From Ectobius pallidus (taxonomy: Eukaryota; Arthropoda; Insecta; Blattodea; Ectobiidae), in the NCBI GenBank assembly GCA_964059195.1, contig CAXKWD010000009.1, positions 90,245,432 through 90,309,431 of the forward strand: a stretch of DNA of 64,000 bases, in the 5' to 3' direction. This document shows positions 33,790-43,795 of the stretch, piece by piece (the stretch's first letter is position 1; each line of letters begins with the position of its first letter). A program made the translations under genes and the position numbers. The notes beneath the pieces were generated by a model. That model was given only the letters and a program-made list of their open reading frames with translations, was not told where the DNA came from and did not search any database.

Positions 33790-33957
33790 ATAGCAAGACT
33801 GCAAGAGTCTTGCAGTTAGGTCTTGTTCTTGCCAGAGTCTTGCAGGGTTGGTCTTGGTCTTGGTCTCGGTCTTGCATGGCCGGTCTTGGTCTTGGTCTTG
33901 CTAACGCTGATGTGGTCTTGGTCTTCGTCTCGGTCTTGCATTTCCTGCAAGACCAAG
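33790..33957 (+). repeat. Right subterminal GGTCTT array
   Basis: AAGACTGCAAGAGTCTTGCAG starts the array, followed by repeated GGTCTTGGTCTT(GGTCTC)GGTCTTGCA groups, ending CTGCAAGACCAAGACTGG in inverted sense before the TIR. Same unit and same spacer TCTTGCA as the left array. Confidence 0.95.
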
Positions 33958-34005
33958 ACTGGTCTCGCTCATCACTAATTAATCCGGATAACTGAAGTTG
34001 TGCTG

Positions 34006-34600
34006 GACGAAAGAAGCAAGAAAACAAGCAAATCCTGCAAAGATCTGCTTCATAACTTGTGCTATCGGTGTTTCTGCATGTGTCAGGTTATAATTACTCA
34101 CGCTTTAGTGCGTAATCTGTATTAATTAGTTTATCATATCCTCCTGCGTCTCCAGCCCTCGCTATTCATAGAGACAGTAAATCCTTAGCGCCGCCTCTTC
34201 ATTGAGTAGACGAGATCAAATCTTTTAATCGCGGCCGTCACTTAAGCCGTTTATTGAGTGAAGTGGTATTGTTGCAACCCCGCGGCGCTATTGTCGTGTG
34301 ACCGCTACCATGGTTATGGTCAAGTAGACACCAGAGTTTAACTTCATTATCCTGTAGGGAGAAGCAGGGGAAAAGCAATCCGCATTCACAAACCCCCTCT
34401 GTGCAAGTCCCCGAGTGAATCACTAATACCCTTCACAAGTACTTTATCCAATCGCTGTATAATGAATTTTATAACTTCTTATTACTGTCGCTACTCGACC
34501 ATAGATCCATAGGTTTACCAAAACTACAGCTATCATAGAAATCGAACTTTAGGTATTTTAAATTTTAAATTAGGCTGTCAAATTAAATGTTATTATTGGA
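34006..34600. other. Intergenic DNA, nothing recognised
   Basis: Short frames at 34238-34423 are not recognised. Confidence 0.45.
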
Positions 34601-34603
34601 GGC

Positions 34604-34745
34604 ACGCTGTTGCGCAGTTGGTTGAGGAACTGTGCTATATTTCGGAAGGCCACCGATAAGATAACCGATGAGGTCGCCAGAATTTCTCAATATTGGACCA
34701 ATCTCTAACAGAAATTAATCCTGGGTAGGCTGCTGGTTACCATAT
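34604..34745 (+). mobile_element. SINE family H, decayed 5' part
   Basis: GCGCAGTTGGTTGAGGAACT, GTGCTATATTTCGGAAGGCC, GATGAGGTCGCCAG and CAATCTCTAACAGAAATTAA follow the same order as the full copy at 43485. The B box is degraded. Confidence 0.6.
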
Positions 34746-34838
34746 GTCCTTATTTAGCAGGACATATCCTTATATTTTAAGGATGTTCTGGCGTCCTTAT
34801 TTATTCTTCAAAACCTGCAATAAGTCCTTACTTTTGTA

Positions 34839-35625
34839 CAGTCAACCCTCGATATAATGCCACCCTCGTACTGTGCCAATAAATGCAAGTGGACGGATCT
34901 TCTTCCATATAAATTACATAAGAAACCTCGTTACTGTGCCAATTCATTTAGTGCCAGTAAATATAAGACAAGATTTTTTAAAATACATACATAGGCCTAT
35001 AGCTTGCAGTGATTTTTTTTCAATTGCAGAATTATTTTTAAGACTGGCGTGAATATTAGGAAAATTATTTAAGGAACAAACTGTTCCGTATTTCCAAGAA
35101 GTGAGTGTTCCCGTGCCATCAACTGTAAATGTTGTGCAGTAAAATGAGGAAGCTATGTTAAGAAGTCGGACAGATAGCTAGCATGAGGGGTGGAGCAGGT
35201 AGAAAGAGCCTTCATACAATGAGGCATTCCAGACTATCACTTATTTTAGTCCAGTGTCCATTCAGCTGTTAAATACAGTTACTCGTAAGATTGTTAAAAT
35301 GAAGACAGATATTGTTACACTTCAAGAAAACCGGGAACTTTGTGAATACAGTGAAAGATTTCCAAAGTCTAGCCAGCAGGCTATTGTATTACATTTTTCA
35401 TTATTGTGGAGGAGAACTGTTAGTTGGAGATGCTTAGGCAATATTGTGAGTGAGAAAGAAAAATGGTTATTTGCCTTTTATTTAATTTTTCTTTAATAAA
35501 ACATTAATAGTCAATTAATAGGCCTACTGCACTGTATTATGCCATTTTTATTTTAAAAATGAAATTTCGTTTTAGTGCTACCCTCGCTTTGAGCCACTAA
35601 ATGTTAGAAAACGGACGGTTGACTG
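34839..35625 (+). mobile_element. pogo/Tigger-type transposon, internally deleted
   Basis: Ends CAGTCAACC(CTCG) at 34839 and its inverse at 35617-35625 are flanked on both sides by TA (34837-34838 and 35626-35627), the Tc1/mariner-class duplication. ACCCTCG blocks recur near both ends. The interior encodes only the N-terminal DNA-binding part of a CENP-B-like transposase (separate entry). The DDE region is missing, so the element is non-autonomous. Confidence 0.85.
35299..35466 (+). pseudogene. Tigger transposase N-terminal (CENP-B-type HTH) remnant
   Basis: The plus frame reads KTDIVTLQENRELCEYSE, then FPKSSQQAIVLHFSLLW, VSWRCLGNIVSEKEKW. The ELC..PxxSQQxIxxHF..LW..xxVSxxTVxxILxxKxKW order is the first helix-turn-helix of Tigger/jerky transposases and CENP-B, which binds the element's ends. 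The frame opens with ATG at 35254 and ends at a stop at 35496. The second HTH and the DDE catalytic domain never follow. A residual fragment, not a host CENP-B gene, since it sits between matching TIRs. Confidence 0.8.
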
Positions 35626-35627
35626 TA

Positions 35628-36268
35628 TTAGCAATTTTTTAACAACAGAAAAAAGATGCTTTTATTTCCAAAATTTACCAAATTATGTCTCTGAACATCG
35701 TATCACAATCTAAATTCCACTGAAATCATAATCTTTTTTGCACACTTGTGCACATTTTACTTTTATAATTACCGATATTAGGCCTAACCCCTTTTTGTAA
35801 TAATCTTTTTGGAGGAAACTTCTTATTTAGATCCTGCTGATAGTAGTAGGCCTAATGACCAGAATGTTACGGAATATTAAATAGGCCTAACGTATAACCT
35901 GCGAGTTTTATTTTATGCATTCAGTACATAAATGGGGAAAAAAACGCAAGTTTACTGCAGAGTTGGAGGTGGGATACAAAATAAAAAATAAATAAATAAA
36001 TATAAAAAAGCCGTTCTGATGAAGAAACCGATTGTTCATTTTGGAAAGCTGAGACATACGTCTTATGGGTCTAACCATGGAGCTTCATCAGATAGGATAA
36101 ATGTGTATCTGAAACTTGCAGTATGAATAAGAACGTTAATACAGGCTGAGATGGATGTAAATTTAGACTGCCGGATAAATGTAGGCCTCCAAAACAGAGC
36201 CGTTCAATAATTTTAATGTGGCCTGGTTTTGTCTTGTCTTTTCGTATTCCTTTCCAACCATAATTATC
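35628..36268. other. Intergenic DNA, nothing recognised
   Basis: No feature recognised apart from AGGCCT motifs. Confidence 0.45.
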
Positions 36269-36269
36269 T

Positions 36270-36375
36270 GGTAACCTTAATAACAACCTTAACCATTTTC
36301 ACGTGCCGAATGTCTAAAAATCGGGGAGTCTCAGGACCTAAAACTCAAAGGGTTTATAGGGATAACTTATTACTA
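36270..36375 (+). mobile_element. SINE family H, 3' part
   Basis: ACAACCTTAACCATTTTCAC + GTGCCGAATGTCTAAAAATC and TTTATAGGGATAACTTATTA correspond to the last 110 bp of the full copy at 43485-43795. Confidence 0.75.
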
Positions 36376-36376
36376 C

Positions 36377-36443
36377 GTAGGTTTACATGTTACTATAATT
36401 ATTTACATATATGTAGGTTTACATGTTACTATAATTATTTACG

Positions 36444-36489
<46 letters not shown>

Positions 36490-36520
36490 ATTATTATTAT
36501 TACTATTATTATTATTAATG
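36377..36520 (+). repeat. Short tandem duplication and (ATT)n
   Basis: GTAGGTTTACATGTTACTAT + AATTATTTAC is present twice (36378-36407 and 36413-36442), directly followed by an ATT microsatellite with AAT/ACT interruptions to 36518. Confidence 0.9.
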
Positions 36521-36557
36521 AACTTGAGCGCGAAAGACCAATTGCTCCTGTTAAAAA

Positions 36558-36852
36558 TTAATAAGAGCAGGACATGGAGGGACTCCCCGAGGCAACACGA
36601 ACACATGGCCTACGACGATACACAACATTCTCACACACATTCACTCTAAACAAGGCGAAAAAGGGATGAAGATGATAATGACGGCCAGATGATATCCGGA
36701 GACCATGAGGGCCTAATGTTACCCGACATTCATCTCAAAGGCAAGGGAAAAAAGCTCACCTATCTAAATGTCCCAGCCAGGAATCGAACCCGGACCCACG
36801 AGAAAAGAGAACGAATCCCCTGCGCCATTACGGTGTCACACGACGTTTAAAT
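36558..36852 (-). mobile_element. tRNA-derived SINE, family B, copy 2
   Basis: On the minus strand: GTGTGACACCGTAATGGCGC, AGGGGATTCGTTCTC, B box GGGTTCGATTCCTGGCTGGG, body ACATTAGGCCCTCATGGTCT, GGATATCATCTGGCCGTCAT, TATCATCTTCATCCC, end GGGAGTCCCTCCATGTCC. Better preserved than the copy at 3406, with a near-canonical B box. Confidence 0.85.
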
Positions 36853-37272
36853 GGCGCCATGCTAAGAGGCATATTCATTTAAATGAAAGTTACAAGATTT
36901 GTGTTATTTTACGCTGTCTTCATCAATGTAATTTAATATTATAATAACATACATCTTCCACGTCATCGACATTCAAGGAAGGTAGGTACAAAGTCGATCG
37001 GGTGCAAATTATTAGGCCTATGTACTATCAGAAAACGCTAACGCTTAATTTTACGCTTTTAGTTCTCGATTATTTCAGCTTTGTTTTAACTTTAGGCTAT
37101 ATAATGCTCCTCGTAGGCCTAAATAATTTATTTTCAGATTTCGACTAAAATTTTAATACATGTAAAAATTAACTAGCAAGGATAATTATGTCCATTTAAT
37201 ATTCTGAAGCTAATTCATTTATTTTATTTTTATTTACATTCTTACTGCTTCATAAACATCTCTGTCATTCCC
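36853..37272. other. Intergenic DNA, nothing recognised
   Basis: No feature recognised. Confidence 0.5.
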
Positions 37273-37462
37273 TGTCATTTCTTTAGGTGTAGGAAAAGAT
37301 GGAAATCACTGGGAGCGAAGTCCGGGCTATAGGGTGGATGTTTAAACACCTCCTAGCAAGTCTCCTGCAGAAGTTCGGCTGGGAGGTGTTTAAACATTCA
37401 CCCCAAAGCCCGGACATCGCTCCCAGTGATTTCCATCTTTTCCTACACCTCACGAAATGACA
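37273..37462. repeat. Palindrome made of two inverted mariner gene segments
   Basis: The left arm (37273-37357) and right arm (37378-37462) are inverted copies about 85 bp long with roughly 7-8 differences. Each encodes, on its own outward strand, the same mariner transposase segment (GWEVFKH..SPDIAPSDFHLF). A spacer of about 20 bp separates them. Confidence 0.85.
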
Positions 37463-37640
37463 AAGAAAGACAGAGAGGCGAAGGTGCTTGTCACACGGTG
37501 GTTCAAATCCCAGGCGGCCCACTTCTACGACACAGGTATTCAAAAGAAGGTGCCACGGTAAGACAAATGTTTCAATTCCGGTGGCGAAAATGTTGAAAAA
37601 ATAGCTGAACACTGGCCTTGTCTGTTGCAATAAATATTTC
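37355..37640 (+). pseudogene. mariner transposase C-terminal remnant
   Basis: Plus-strand text LLQKFGWEVFKHSPQSPDIA, PSDFHLFLHL, then after a stop and frameshift KVLVTRWFKSQAA, FYDTGIQKKVPR and CFNSGGENVEK with stop. The SPDxAPSDFHLF motif contains the third catalytic aspartate of the D,D34D triad. The first two aspartates and the helix-turn-helix are missing. A short AT-rich 3' UTR follows (TTGCAATAAATATTTCC). No TIR was found downstream. Confidence 0.85.
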
Positions 37641-37689
37641 CTTGAAATTGTGTTTTGTTTCTGTAAACGGCCCCGGAAGCGCCTCGTAT

Positions 37690-37800
37690 GTGATCCATAG
37701 AAACTCCCTCCCTCGACGGGTCATGGCCTGTAAGGCCCGGGTGTACCGGGCCCCGTAAAAGTAGGCCTACCTACAAGGGGAAAGAGAAAGAGTGACGCCA
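37690..37800 (+). repeat. Dispersed repeat C, copy 2
   Basis: CATAGAAACTCCCTCCCTCG, ACGGGTCATGGCCTGTAAGG, CCCGGGTGTACCGGGCCC and CCTACAAGGGGAA parallel the block at 3700-3805. Class unknown. Confidence 0.6.
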
Positions 37801-39290
37801 TTTAATAGGTTGCCTATAAATGACAATAATTAGCAAACAGGAATATGAGAGTTAAATGTATCAGCATGATACACTGCAATTATAATTAAAAACACTTCAA
37901 TAATATTCTATCAAAAATTCCATTAAATTGTTTTAACCTTATGACGTAATATGAGTAGCCTACTTGTATATATATACAAATATGGCATATATGGAATTTT
38001 TGCATCTTTCGCATGATGTGACTAACACTAACTGTAAAAATAATATAACTTGCTCGCAAATGCACTGTATGTGTGTTGAAATTTGCCATAACACACCCCG
38101 TAGCTGTTTCCCATTGTTTGGGCTTCTTGTTTAGTTTCTTGTTTCTTTGTGCTATATTTGCATGTTTCCCGCAAGATGTTTTGTGGTCGCCTTTGTTCCC
38201 GCACATGTTGTCTATTTGTTGTGTAATCATGTTACGCAGGGGTGCCAACTACCTATTTTGAACCCAACTGACACTTGTCCCTTTAGGCCAGGCGAAAAGC
38301 TATCATTATGCAGCACACTCACAAATAAGTTATATTTAAATGCTATTTGTCAGCTGGGTTCTACGTGCACACCAATTTTACCAATTCAGAAAAAATAAAA
38401 ATGATAGTAGCCTAAGTTCAATTGTAGCATTTGCTTATCTAAATTCAGTTCATAGTCTAGCCCATTCAGACTCATTATGCATTATAATGGACACATACAA
38501 ATATTTAAAATAATAATAATTCATAGGCTAACTTGTATTTTTTTTTGTTTAATTTTTTTCCATGGAATGTAGATAGCCATGGTCTATAGAGAAAGGCTCT
38601 ATAAAATATATACATATATATAAATATATATATTTTTTTTTGGGCCTAGAAAAATATTTTTTTGTAAGCCAACGAGACTCCGAATACTGTATGTCTCAAA
38701 TTTTTGTATACTTTTTTGAGGCTCTTTAATCCGTAATATTAACCTATGATTGAAATTTATTGTTGCTCTAATGTTGCGAATTCAAAATTCGCATCTGAAA
38801 GAGAGTGGGCCTGAGATATTTAGGCTGTCCCATATTCTGACGTATTCCAGCTGTGTTTTCAAAATTCTATCATAATTATATTAGGCCTATTATTTAAATA
38901 CAACCTCCCCTTTCCGGATATTATATTGTGCAATTAAAACACCATAAGGAGCAACTATTTTAGTTTTGCCTTAGATATGTGGTAAGTTGCTTCTTTTTCT
39001 TCCCTCTTCCCACCATCTGCGAGTTTCAAATTTCTGACATGTGGCTGGGCTCAAAACATGCCATGATCCGTGATATCAAACCAGCCCGAATAGTATTTTT
39101 TTAGTGTGCGGGTGTAAAAATGCTATGGTTACAATTCAACGAAGTCAGTAAGTAACAAAATTAGTGGTTATATATTTATTTGAACTTGTGAGTCATTATT
39201 TTCCACTTAATCACATGTCCGATTCCATGAATTATCCTGTAGATTACACAGTTTTCTGCATGCAGACTTTGTAACGAGTGGCAAATTACA
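37801..39290. other. AT-rich DNA, unrecognised short ORFs
   Basis: A 120-codon minus frame (37886-38248) and overlapping plus frames show no motif. 38590-38650 is A/T simple sequence. Confidence 0.45.
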
Positions 39291-39296
39291 GTCCCT

Positions 39297-39370
39297 CAAT
39301 ATAACAATAATCCTCATATAACAATAAAATCTGCTAGGGATCACAAATATCGTTATACAGAGATTTCACT
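39297..39370 (+). mobile_element. Solitary Tigger-like terminus
   Basis: ACAGTCCCTCAATATAACAA, CCTCATATAACAATAAAAT and CGTTATACAGAGATTTCACT read like a pogo/Tigger 5' end with subterminal ATATAAC repeats. No matching inverted end was found downstream. Confidence 0.5.
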
Positions 39371-40675
39371 ATATTGCAAATTTATTATGTGGACAGGAGA
39401 AGCTAGCAGGGGTTATGCTCAAGTACTTTGTGAGAAATGAGAACTGTTCCTTGTATTTATCTGCCACACCTTTGTGTCAATGCCAGAACATATAAAAGTA
39501 TTTAAAATATAAATGGAACACTCGAGTCTGGGTGGTTCTTCCTTTGCGTTGTCCAGTAGCCGCTTACCTTGCTTTATCTTGCTCTATCTTGGTGCAAAAG
39601 GAGCTCAAGTCGATAGCAATGAATTAGTTTATCCACTTTATACCCTCATTCTAAGTTACTAGGAGGTGCCCGTGGCTTCGCCACGATAATTCTTTTAAAA
39701 ATTAAAAATTAAGAGTATAATAATTATTAAAGCATTATATTTATTAACACTTGCACGCGAATCATTCATAAACTAAGCCATTAATAATTAATGAAACAAC
39801 TAAAATTCCTGCTTTAGAGTACATTCCACGACATGAAAGCGCCCCCTGGGAAAACTATATCAGAATCGATTATGCAGTTCCAAAGAACCTGTGACACATA
39901 ATACGTATTGTTTCTCAGCTGTTTATTGACATGAATATGATGTGAATTTTATTTTATCAATTCAGTGTAATTTTCAGAAATTATATAATGTTTCAAGGGA
40001 AGGAATGGTTTGTTTGGATTATTATTATCAGCGATATTTCAAGAGATAAAACCATCAATATTTTACAGCTGTTGCCCCCGGCTTCGCCCGCCATTATTCC
40101 AGGATTTTTAAGAAAATTACACTGGTAGATTATTAAAAATGTTTGTGGTTCAGAGCTATGAAAATTGTAAGTAAAAATAAAATTAGAATATTTGTTCATT
40201 GTGTTCATTTCACTTAGGCCTTATATAATAAAGAAACGGTTTTCCTTCCTAATTTTGTAGTCGTCATGAAAGTTTAGACTGCTAGAGACGAACATCGCTG
40301 AGTATACCCGATGTCTCACGAAGCGGGCGAGCAAGCATGCTATTTAGGGCCGTTGAATTGTATAAGAGTAGATATTGGCAAAAGGAATTTAATATTTTGA
40401 GTTATTTTTCCTTGGTCACTGAATTCTACAGCCCTATAATAAGAGGAAGTATTTGTCCGTTTGTTTGTGTGCGACGCCCAGTCAATATTACAAGCAGGGG
40501 TGTCTACCCCCTTAACTTCACGACTCACCCCGCAGCTTAATGAAAAGTAAGCTTACTGTAAAACTTTCCCAAGGGAAAGGTATTGCTGTGTTTGTAATAA
40601 AAACAGTGTCAATTTAAAAAAGTATTTTTAATGAGGATGCTTTTACGTAATAATATATACATTACTTTTTTCCGG
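39371..40675. other. Intergenic DNA with two GGCTTCGCC motifs
   Basis: GCCCGTGGCTTCGCCACGAT at 39668 and TGCCCCCGGCTTCGCCCGCC at 40072 are GC-rich islands in the same orientation, 405 bp apart. 40405-40490 (CCTATAATAAGAGGAAGTAT, TTGTCCGTTTGTTTGTGTG) is related to 55335-55390. No class assigned. Confidence 0.4.
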
Positions 40676-40958
40676 ACGTAAAAATCCGGGCACGGAGTCG
40701 TCCGGGAGGGACTTTAAGCTGGGGGGCCTGTGTCGTAGATTTACGACACGTTAAAGAACTCGAAGCCTAAATTAGAGCCTCTAGACAAAATTTCCCGGCC
40801 TTTCACGTCCAAGTAATACCTTAGTTTCCTGGGGGGTTGTGAGGCAGTGGGCTTACCACCTGTCCCTCTGCCCTCTTTCGGAAAATAAGCGTAACAAAAT
40901 TCACATAGGAATCAGAAACCTCCAATTGGAGGCCCTTCGCCCCGACACTGGGGATATA
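40676..40958 (+). mobile_element. SINE family D, copy 2, headless
   Basis: TCCGGGCACGGAGTCGTCCG, GGAGGGACTTTAAGCTGG, TTTCCCGGCCTTTCACGTCC and CACCTGTCCCTCTGCCCTC match the minus-strand copy at 9143-9593. The tRNA-like head is missing. The 3' end CCCTTCGCCCCGACACTGGG is followed by an AT microsatellite. Confidence 0.8.
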
Positions 40959-40959
40959 G

Positions 40960-41112
40960 AACAGATATACATATATGTATATATGTGTACATGTATATAT
41001 GTAGGCCTATATGTATATATGTATATATATAGATATATATATCTATATATATCTATATATATAGATATTTATGTATATATCTATATATATATACAGTATA
41101 TATATACTCGTA
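40960..41112. repeat. TATATG/TATATA microsatellite
   Basis: Complex TA-rich array with TATATG, TACATG, TATATC and TATAGA variants, starting just after the SINE 3' end. Confidence 0.95.
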
Positions 41113-41130
41113 CATTACTGATACTAGGCC

Positions 41131-41347
41131 CTACAGTGCGTTTCACGTACGAGTTGGTCAATCATGCGGATTTCTGCGTCGCGGCGGCCATAGCCCTAAC
41201 TCCCGAGCGATCGGGTGAAATATTTCCCCAAGTGAAGCCGCTATCGGTGTAATGATTCAGGTTCTCACAATTACAGTTAAAATTACAATGAAAATAACCG
41301 CGTACCTCAACATAAGAGATGTTGGAAATGTTCTCCTCTTGCATTTG
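41131..41347 (-). mobile_element. Foldback element J, single arm
   Basis: ACAGTGCGTTTCACGTACGA, GCGGATTTCTGCGTCGCGGC, CTCCCGAGCGATCGGGTGAA, GTAATGATTCAGGTTCTCAC and GATGTTGGAAATGTTCTCCT correspond to one arm of 60279-60991. On the minus strand the arm has an open frame beginning MQEENISNISYVEVRGYFHC, similar to that of the other copy. The second arm is not present here. Confidence 0.8.
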
Positions 41348-41372
41348 AAATAAACTTGATAGTTTAATAATA

Positions 41373-41732
41373 CAGTAGAGTCTCGATTAAACGATCTTCG
41401 ATTAACCGAGGTTCCATATTATGCGAGCCTAAACTAAGAGAAAACATAAAATTAAGGATTCGCTGAAGATAGCAAATCGCTATCGTATTTTCGTTTAAGT
41501 GTTTAATTTTTTAGTTTTCCAAAGATATGTGTAGCCTACTGTATTATTTTTATTTCACGTCAGTGCTAATGTATATTAATACAGAGATAACTTACTGCTG
41601 TTTTCGCAATTTGATCGTATTTTCTTATTCTATTTTCCCGTTCCCATTTTACTGAATATCCGTGTTCAACGAGAAATTGCTTATCCGAGATTGCAGTGGT
41701 CCACATTAACTCTGTTAATCGAGACTCTACTG
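41373..41732. mobile_element. pogo/Tigger-type MITE
   Basis: An 18-bp perfect terminal inverted repeat CAGTAGAGTCTCGATTAA, with TA on both sides (41371-41372 and 41733-41734). ATTAACCGAGGTT and CTTATCCGAGATT occur subterminally. 360 bp, no transposase. Confidence 0.92.
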
Positions 41733-41734
41733 TA

Positions 41735-42598
41735 TTAATTAAATTTAATAATGTTATGATGTACAAAATATTAAATAGGCCTACTTAAAAAGTTTGAGCC
41801 CACAAAGAGCAGTAGTTCGTGTTAGCATATGGTCAATAGTAGGCCGTAGGCCTACACTTTGTTGTGAAGCGAAAACCTACTTTGCCTGACTGCAATGTTT
41901 GGCCTTTGGCAGCGAACTCAGAACCCGTCTCGCAAGAACCTGCAACTCTGTTTATCGGTCTATCTCCCTTTTCTTTAACTCAATTTCTCTCTTATTCTCT
42001 CTATATAGGCCTACACGTCTCTCTTTAATTTCAACAAGATATCTCTTAAATTGAAAATGTAGGCTAAGCCTACATTTGCATCACAAATTACGATTTTCGT
42101 TGTAATTCATGATAACACAATATATTCCGACTTTTTGAAAGTAGGATAATGTATAATATATTGTGTATAAATAATAAGCTATCTTATTACTTAACATTTT
42201 AAAAACTATGTGTTCGCTATATTCGCTGTTTAAATAATGTAAATGTCAGCTTTCTTGCACAAATTAAAATGCAAGCTATAGGCCTACCACATTTTAACCT
42301 TTTCAGAACTGAATTTATAAGACTATTAATATAAGCATTCTTCAAGTGATATCAGGGAGTTTATACATTTAAAATCATTGAAGAAAATTTTAATAGAATA
42401 ACCGTAATCTACCGACAAATTAAACTAAAATTAGGCTACTTGTTTTGATTTTTAATGTAGGCCTAAACACGTCTCAGAATTTTAAATTTAATTGTTTTCC
42501 TGTGAATGTAATTTGTAAATTAAGTAGGCTATTTACCTTATCAAATAACGGAGTTATATGCCCTAACGTTGACGTAGGCCTATAAGTTAGTTTACTTC
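41735..42598. other. Intergenic DNA, rich in TAGGCCTA motifs
   Basis: Seven or more AGGCCT/TAGGCTA/TAGCCTA palindromes by eye. Nothing else recognised. Confidence 0.5.
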
Positions 42599-42599
42599 T

Positions 42600-42870
42600 T
42601 GGTGCTACATCTCCTAGTGAGACAAGGCATACCATCCGACCCCTACATCATGGGCCTAATATACCGCCTTCCTTTGACGTTTTTGCTAAACGACAGGATT
42701 GGGTGGCATGTGGTCAGCATGCCGACATCCAGGGCCGTTAATGATTGCCTTCTTGACAGGAGCCGCTTCTTTCTTATCAAATAGCTCATGAGTTTTCCTC
42801 TCGAGGTAAGTACATCCGAGGAAGACTGGGGATCGAACCCGGACTTTCGAATCCATAGTCAACAGTGCTA
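42600..42870 (-). mobile_element. tRNA-derived SINE, family K
   Basis: On the minus strand: GCACTGTTGACTATGGATTC, GAAAGTCCGGGTTCGATCCC (B box), CAGTCTTCCTCGGATGTACT, then GGCCCTGGATGTCGGCATGC and TGACCACATGCCACCCAATC. It ends near GGGGTCGGATGGTATGCC. Only copy of this family seen here. Confidence 0.65.
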
Positions 42871-42966
42871 ATAATTACACATGCAAGCGGTCCATGACAC
42901 ATACACACACTTAATAGGCCAATATATGTATATATGTACATGTAAGTATATATAGTCTATATATAG

Positions 42967-43375
42967 GGGTTATTGCCCCAGTACCGGACATGTCCCAATA
43001 CCGGACAGTACGAAGAGTTCACCTCCTTCCCCAATAGATGGCAGAAGATTACGTTTATACAGTCCTAGAACTATACCAAAGAGACTACTTGGTAGAAATC
43101 TTTGGATTTCCTTTCGCCATTGGGGAGATATACAATTTTAAATGCACATCGTCTGCTGAGAAACTGTAGTTCGGCAGTTAATATTTGGAGTGATCGTAAA
43201 AACATCTAAACATAATTTGAATAAATTTTTTGTTGTTGTTAAAAATTTTACATTTGTGGGCACTAGTATAGGCCTAATATGTATTTTTCGAGAAAAATCC
43301 CATTAGGTTATAATTTATTAATAACGTCTTTTTTCTAAGGTCGCGCATGGTCCCAATACCGGACAGCATCATTGT
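42967..43375. mobile_element. Element with repeated GTCCCAATACCGGACA
   Basis: GGGGTTATTGCCCCAGTACC starts the unit. TCCCAATACCGGACAG occurs at 42992-43007 and again at 43351-43366 in direct orientation. The terminal GGTTATTGCCCC..TACCGG resembles the MITE end at 31263. No inverted right end was found, so it is partial or of another class. Confidence 0.5.
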
Positions 43376-43484
43376 ACTAGAAAAGAACTGTTTTGGAAAA
43401 TAAAATAATATCATTATTTGCTTTCAAGAACTACTATCTTGTTGGCAAAACCATAAAAATATCCCACTACCACAAATTCAGGGG

Positions 43485-43795
43485 TACGCAGTAGCTAGCG
43501 TATTGGTTGAGGCGCTGCGCTACAAACCAGAAGGTCGCGGGTTCGATCCCCGATGAAGTCGTTGGGGTTTTTCAATTGGCTTAATCCTTCTGGTGGCACT
43601 ATGGCCCTGGGGTCGACTCAGCCTCTAACAGAAATGAGTACCAGGAGCAATTCTGGGGGTAAAGGTGGCCGGTGCGTAAGGCTGACAACCTTACCATCTT
43701 CACGTGCCGATTATCTAAAATCTGGGAGCCTCAAACTCCTGGAACCCTCTGGGCCTCCATGGCCTGTATAGGGAACACTTTACTTCACTTTACCA
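43485..43795 (+). mobile_element. SINE family H, full-length copy
   Basis: Head TAGCTAGCGTATTGGTTGAG, GCGCTGCGCTACAAACC, B box GGGTTCGATCCCC. Body GGTTTTTCAATTGGCTTAAT, TGGCACTATGGCCCTGGGGT, CTCTAACAGAAATGAGTACC, GGCTGACAACCTTACCATCT, CACGTGCCGATTATC. Ends GCCTGTATAGGGAACACTTT. Inverted copy at 48188-48472; partial copies at 34604, 36270, 48574 and 49110. The most numerous SINE in the window. Confidence 0.9.

Larger units (their letters stand above)
31542..33977. mobile_element. hAT-type non-autonomous transposon, 2.4 kb, exact 8-bp TSD
   Basis: Terminal TAGTGATGAGC at 31542 is inverted exactly at 33967-33977. The octamer ATTAATCC immediately precedes (31534-31541) and follows (33978-33985) it, a perfect 8-bp target duplication as hAT elements make. 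Both subterminal regions carry arrays of GGTCTT/AAGACC hexamers. The interior (31.75-33.78 kb) has no transposase frame. It contains a SINE at 32990 and otherwise unrecognised AT-rich DNA. Because the duplication is perfect and it splits a Tigger-like element, the insertion is later than that element. Confidence 0.88.
31031..34005. mobile_element. Tigger-like element split by a hAT insertion
   Basis: The left end CACTACAACTTCAATTATCC followed by GAACTCCAGTTATCCGG is matched inverted at 33986-34005 (CAGCACAACTTCAGTTATCC). A left TA flank is present (31029-31030), but the right flank is not TA. GGTTATCCGAATCGG at 31509 repeats the terminal wording internally. If the 31542-33977 insert and one copy of its duplication are removed, about 530 bp remain. 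No transposase recognised; the pogo/Tigger assignment rests on the ATTATCCG-type ends only. Confidence 0.6.

Noticed and set aside
35299..35466. Host CENP-B or jerky gene
   Set aside because: Only the first HTH is present and it sits between matching TIRs with TA duplications, so it is a transposon remnant.
36358..36561. Ile-rich ORF over ATT repeats
   Set aside because: Microsatellite artefact.
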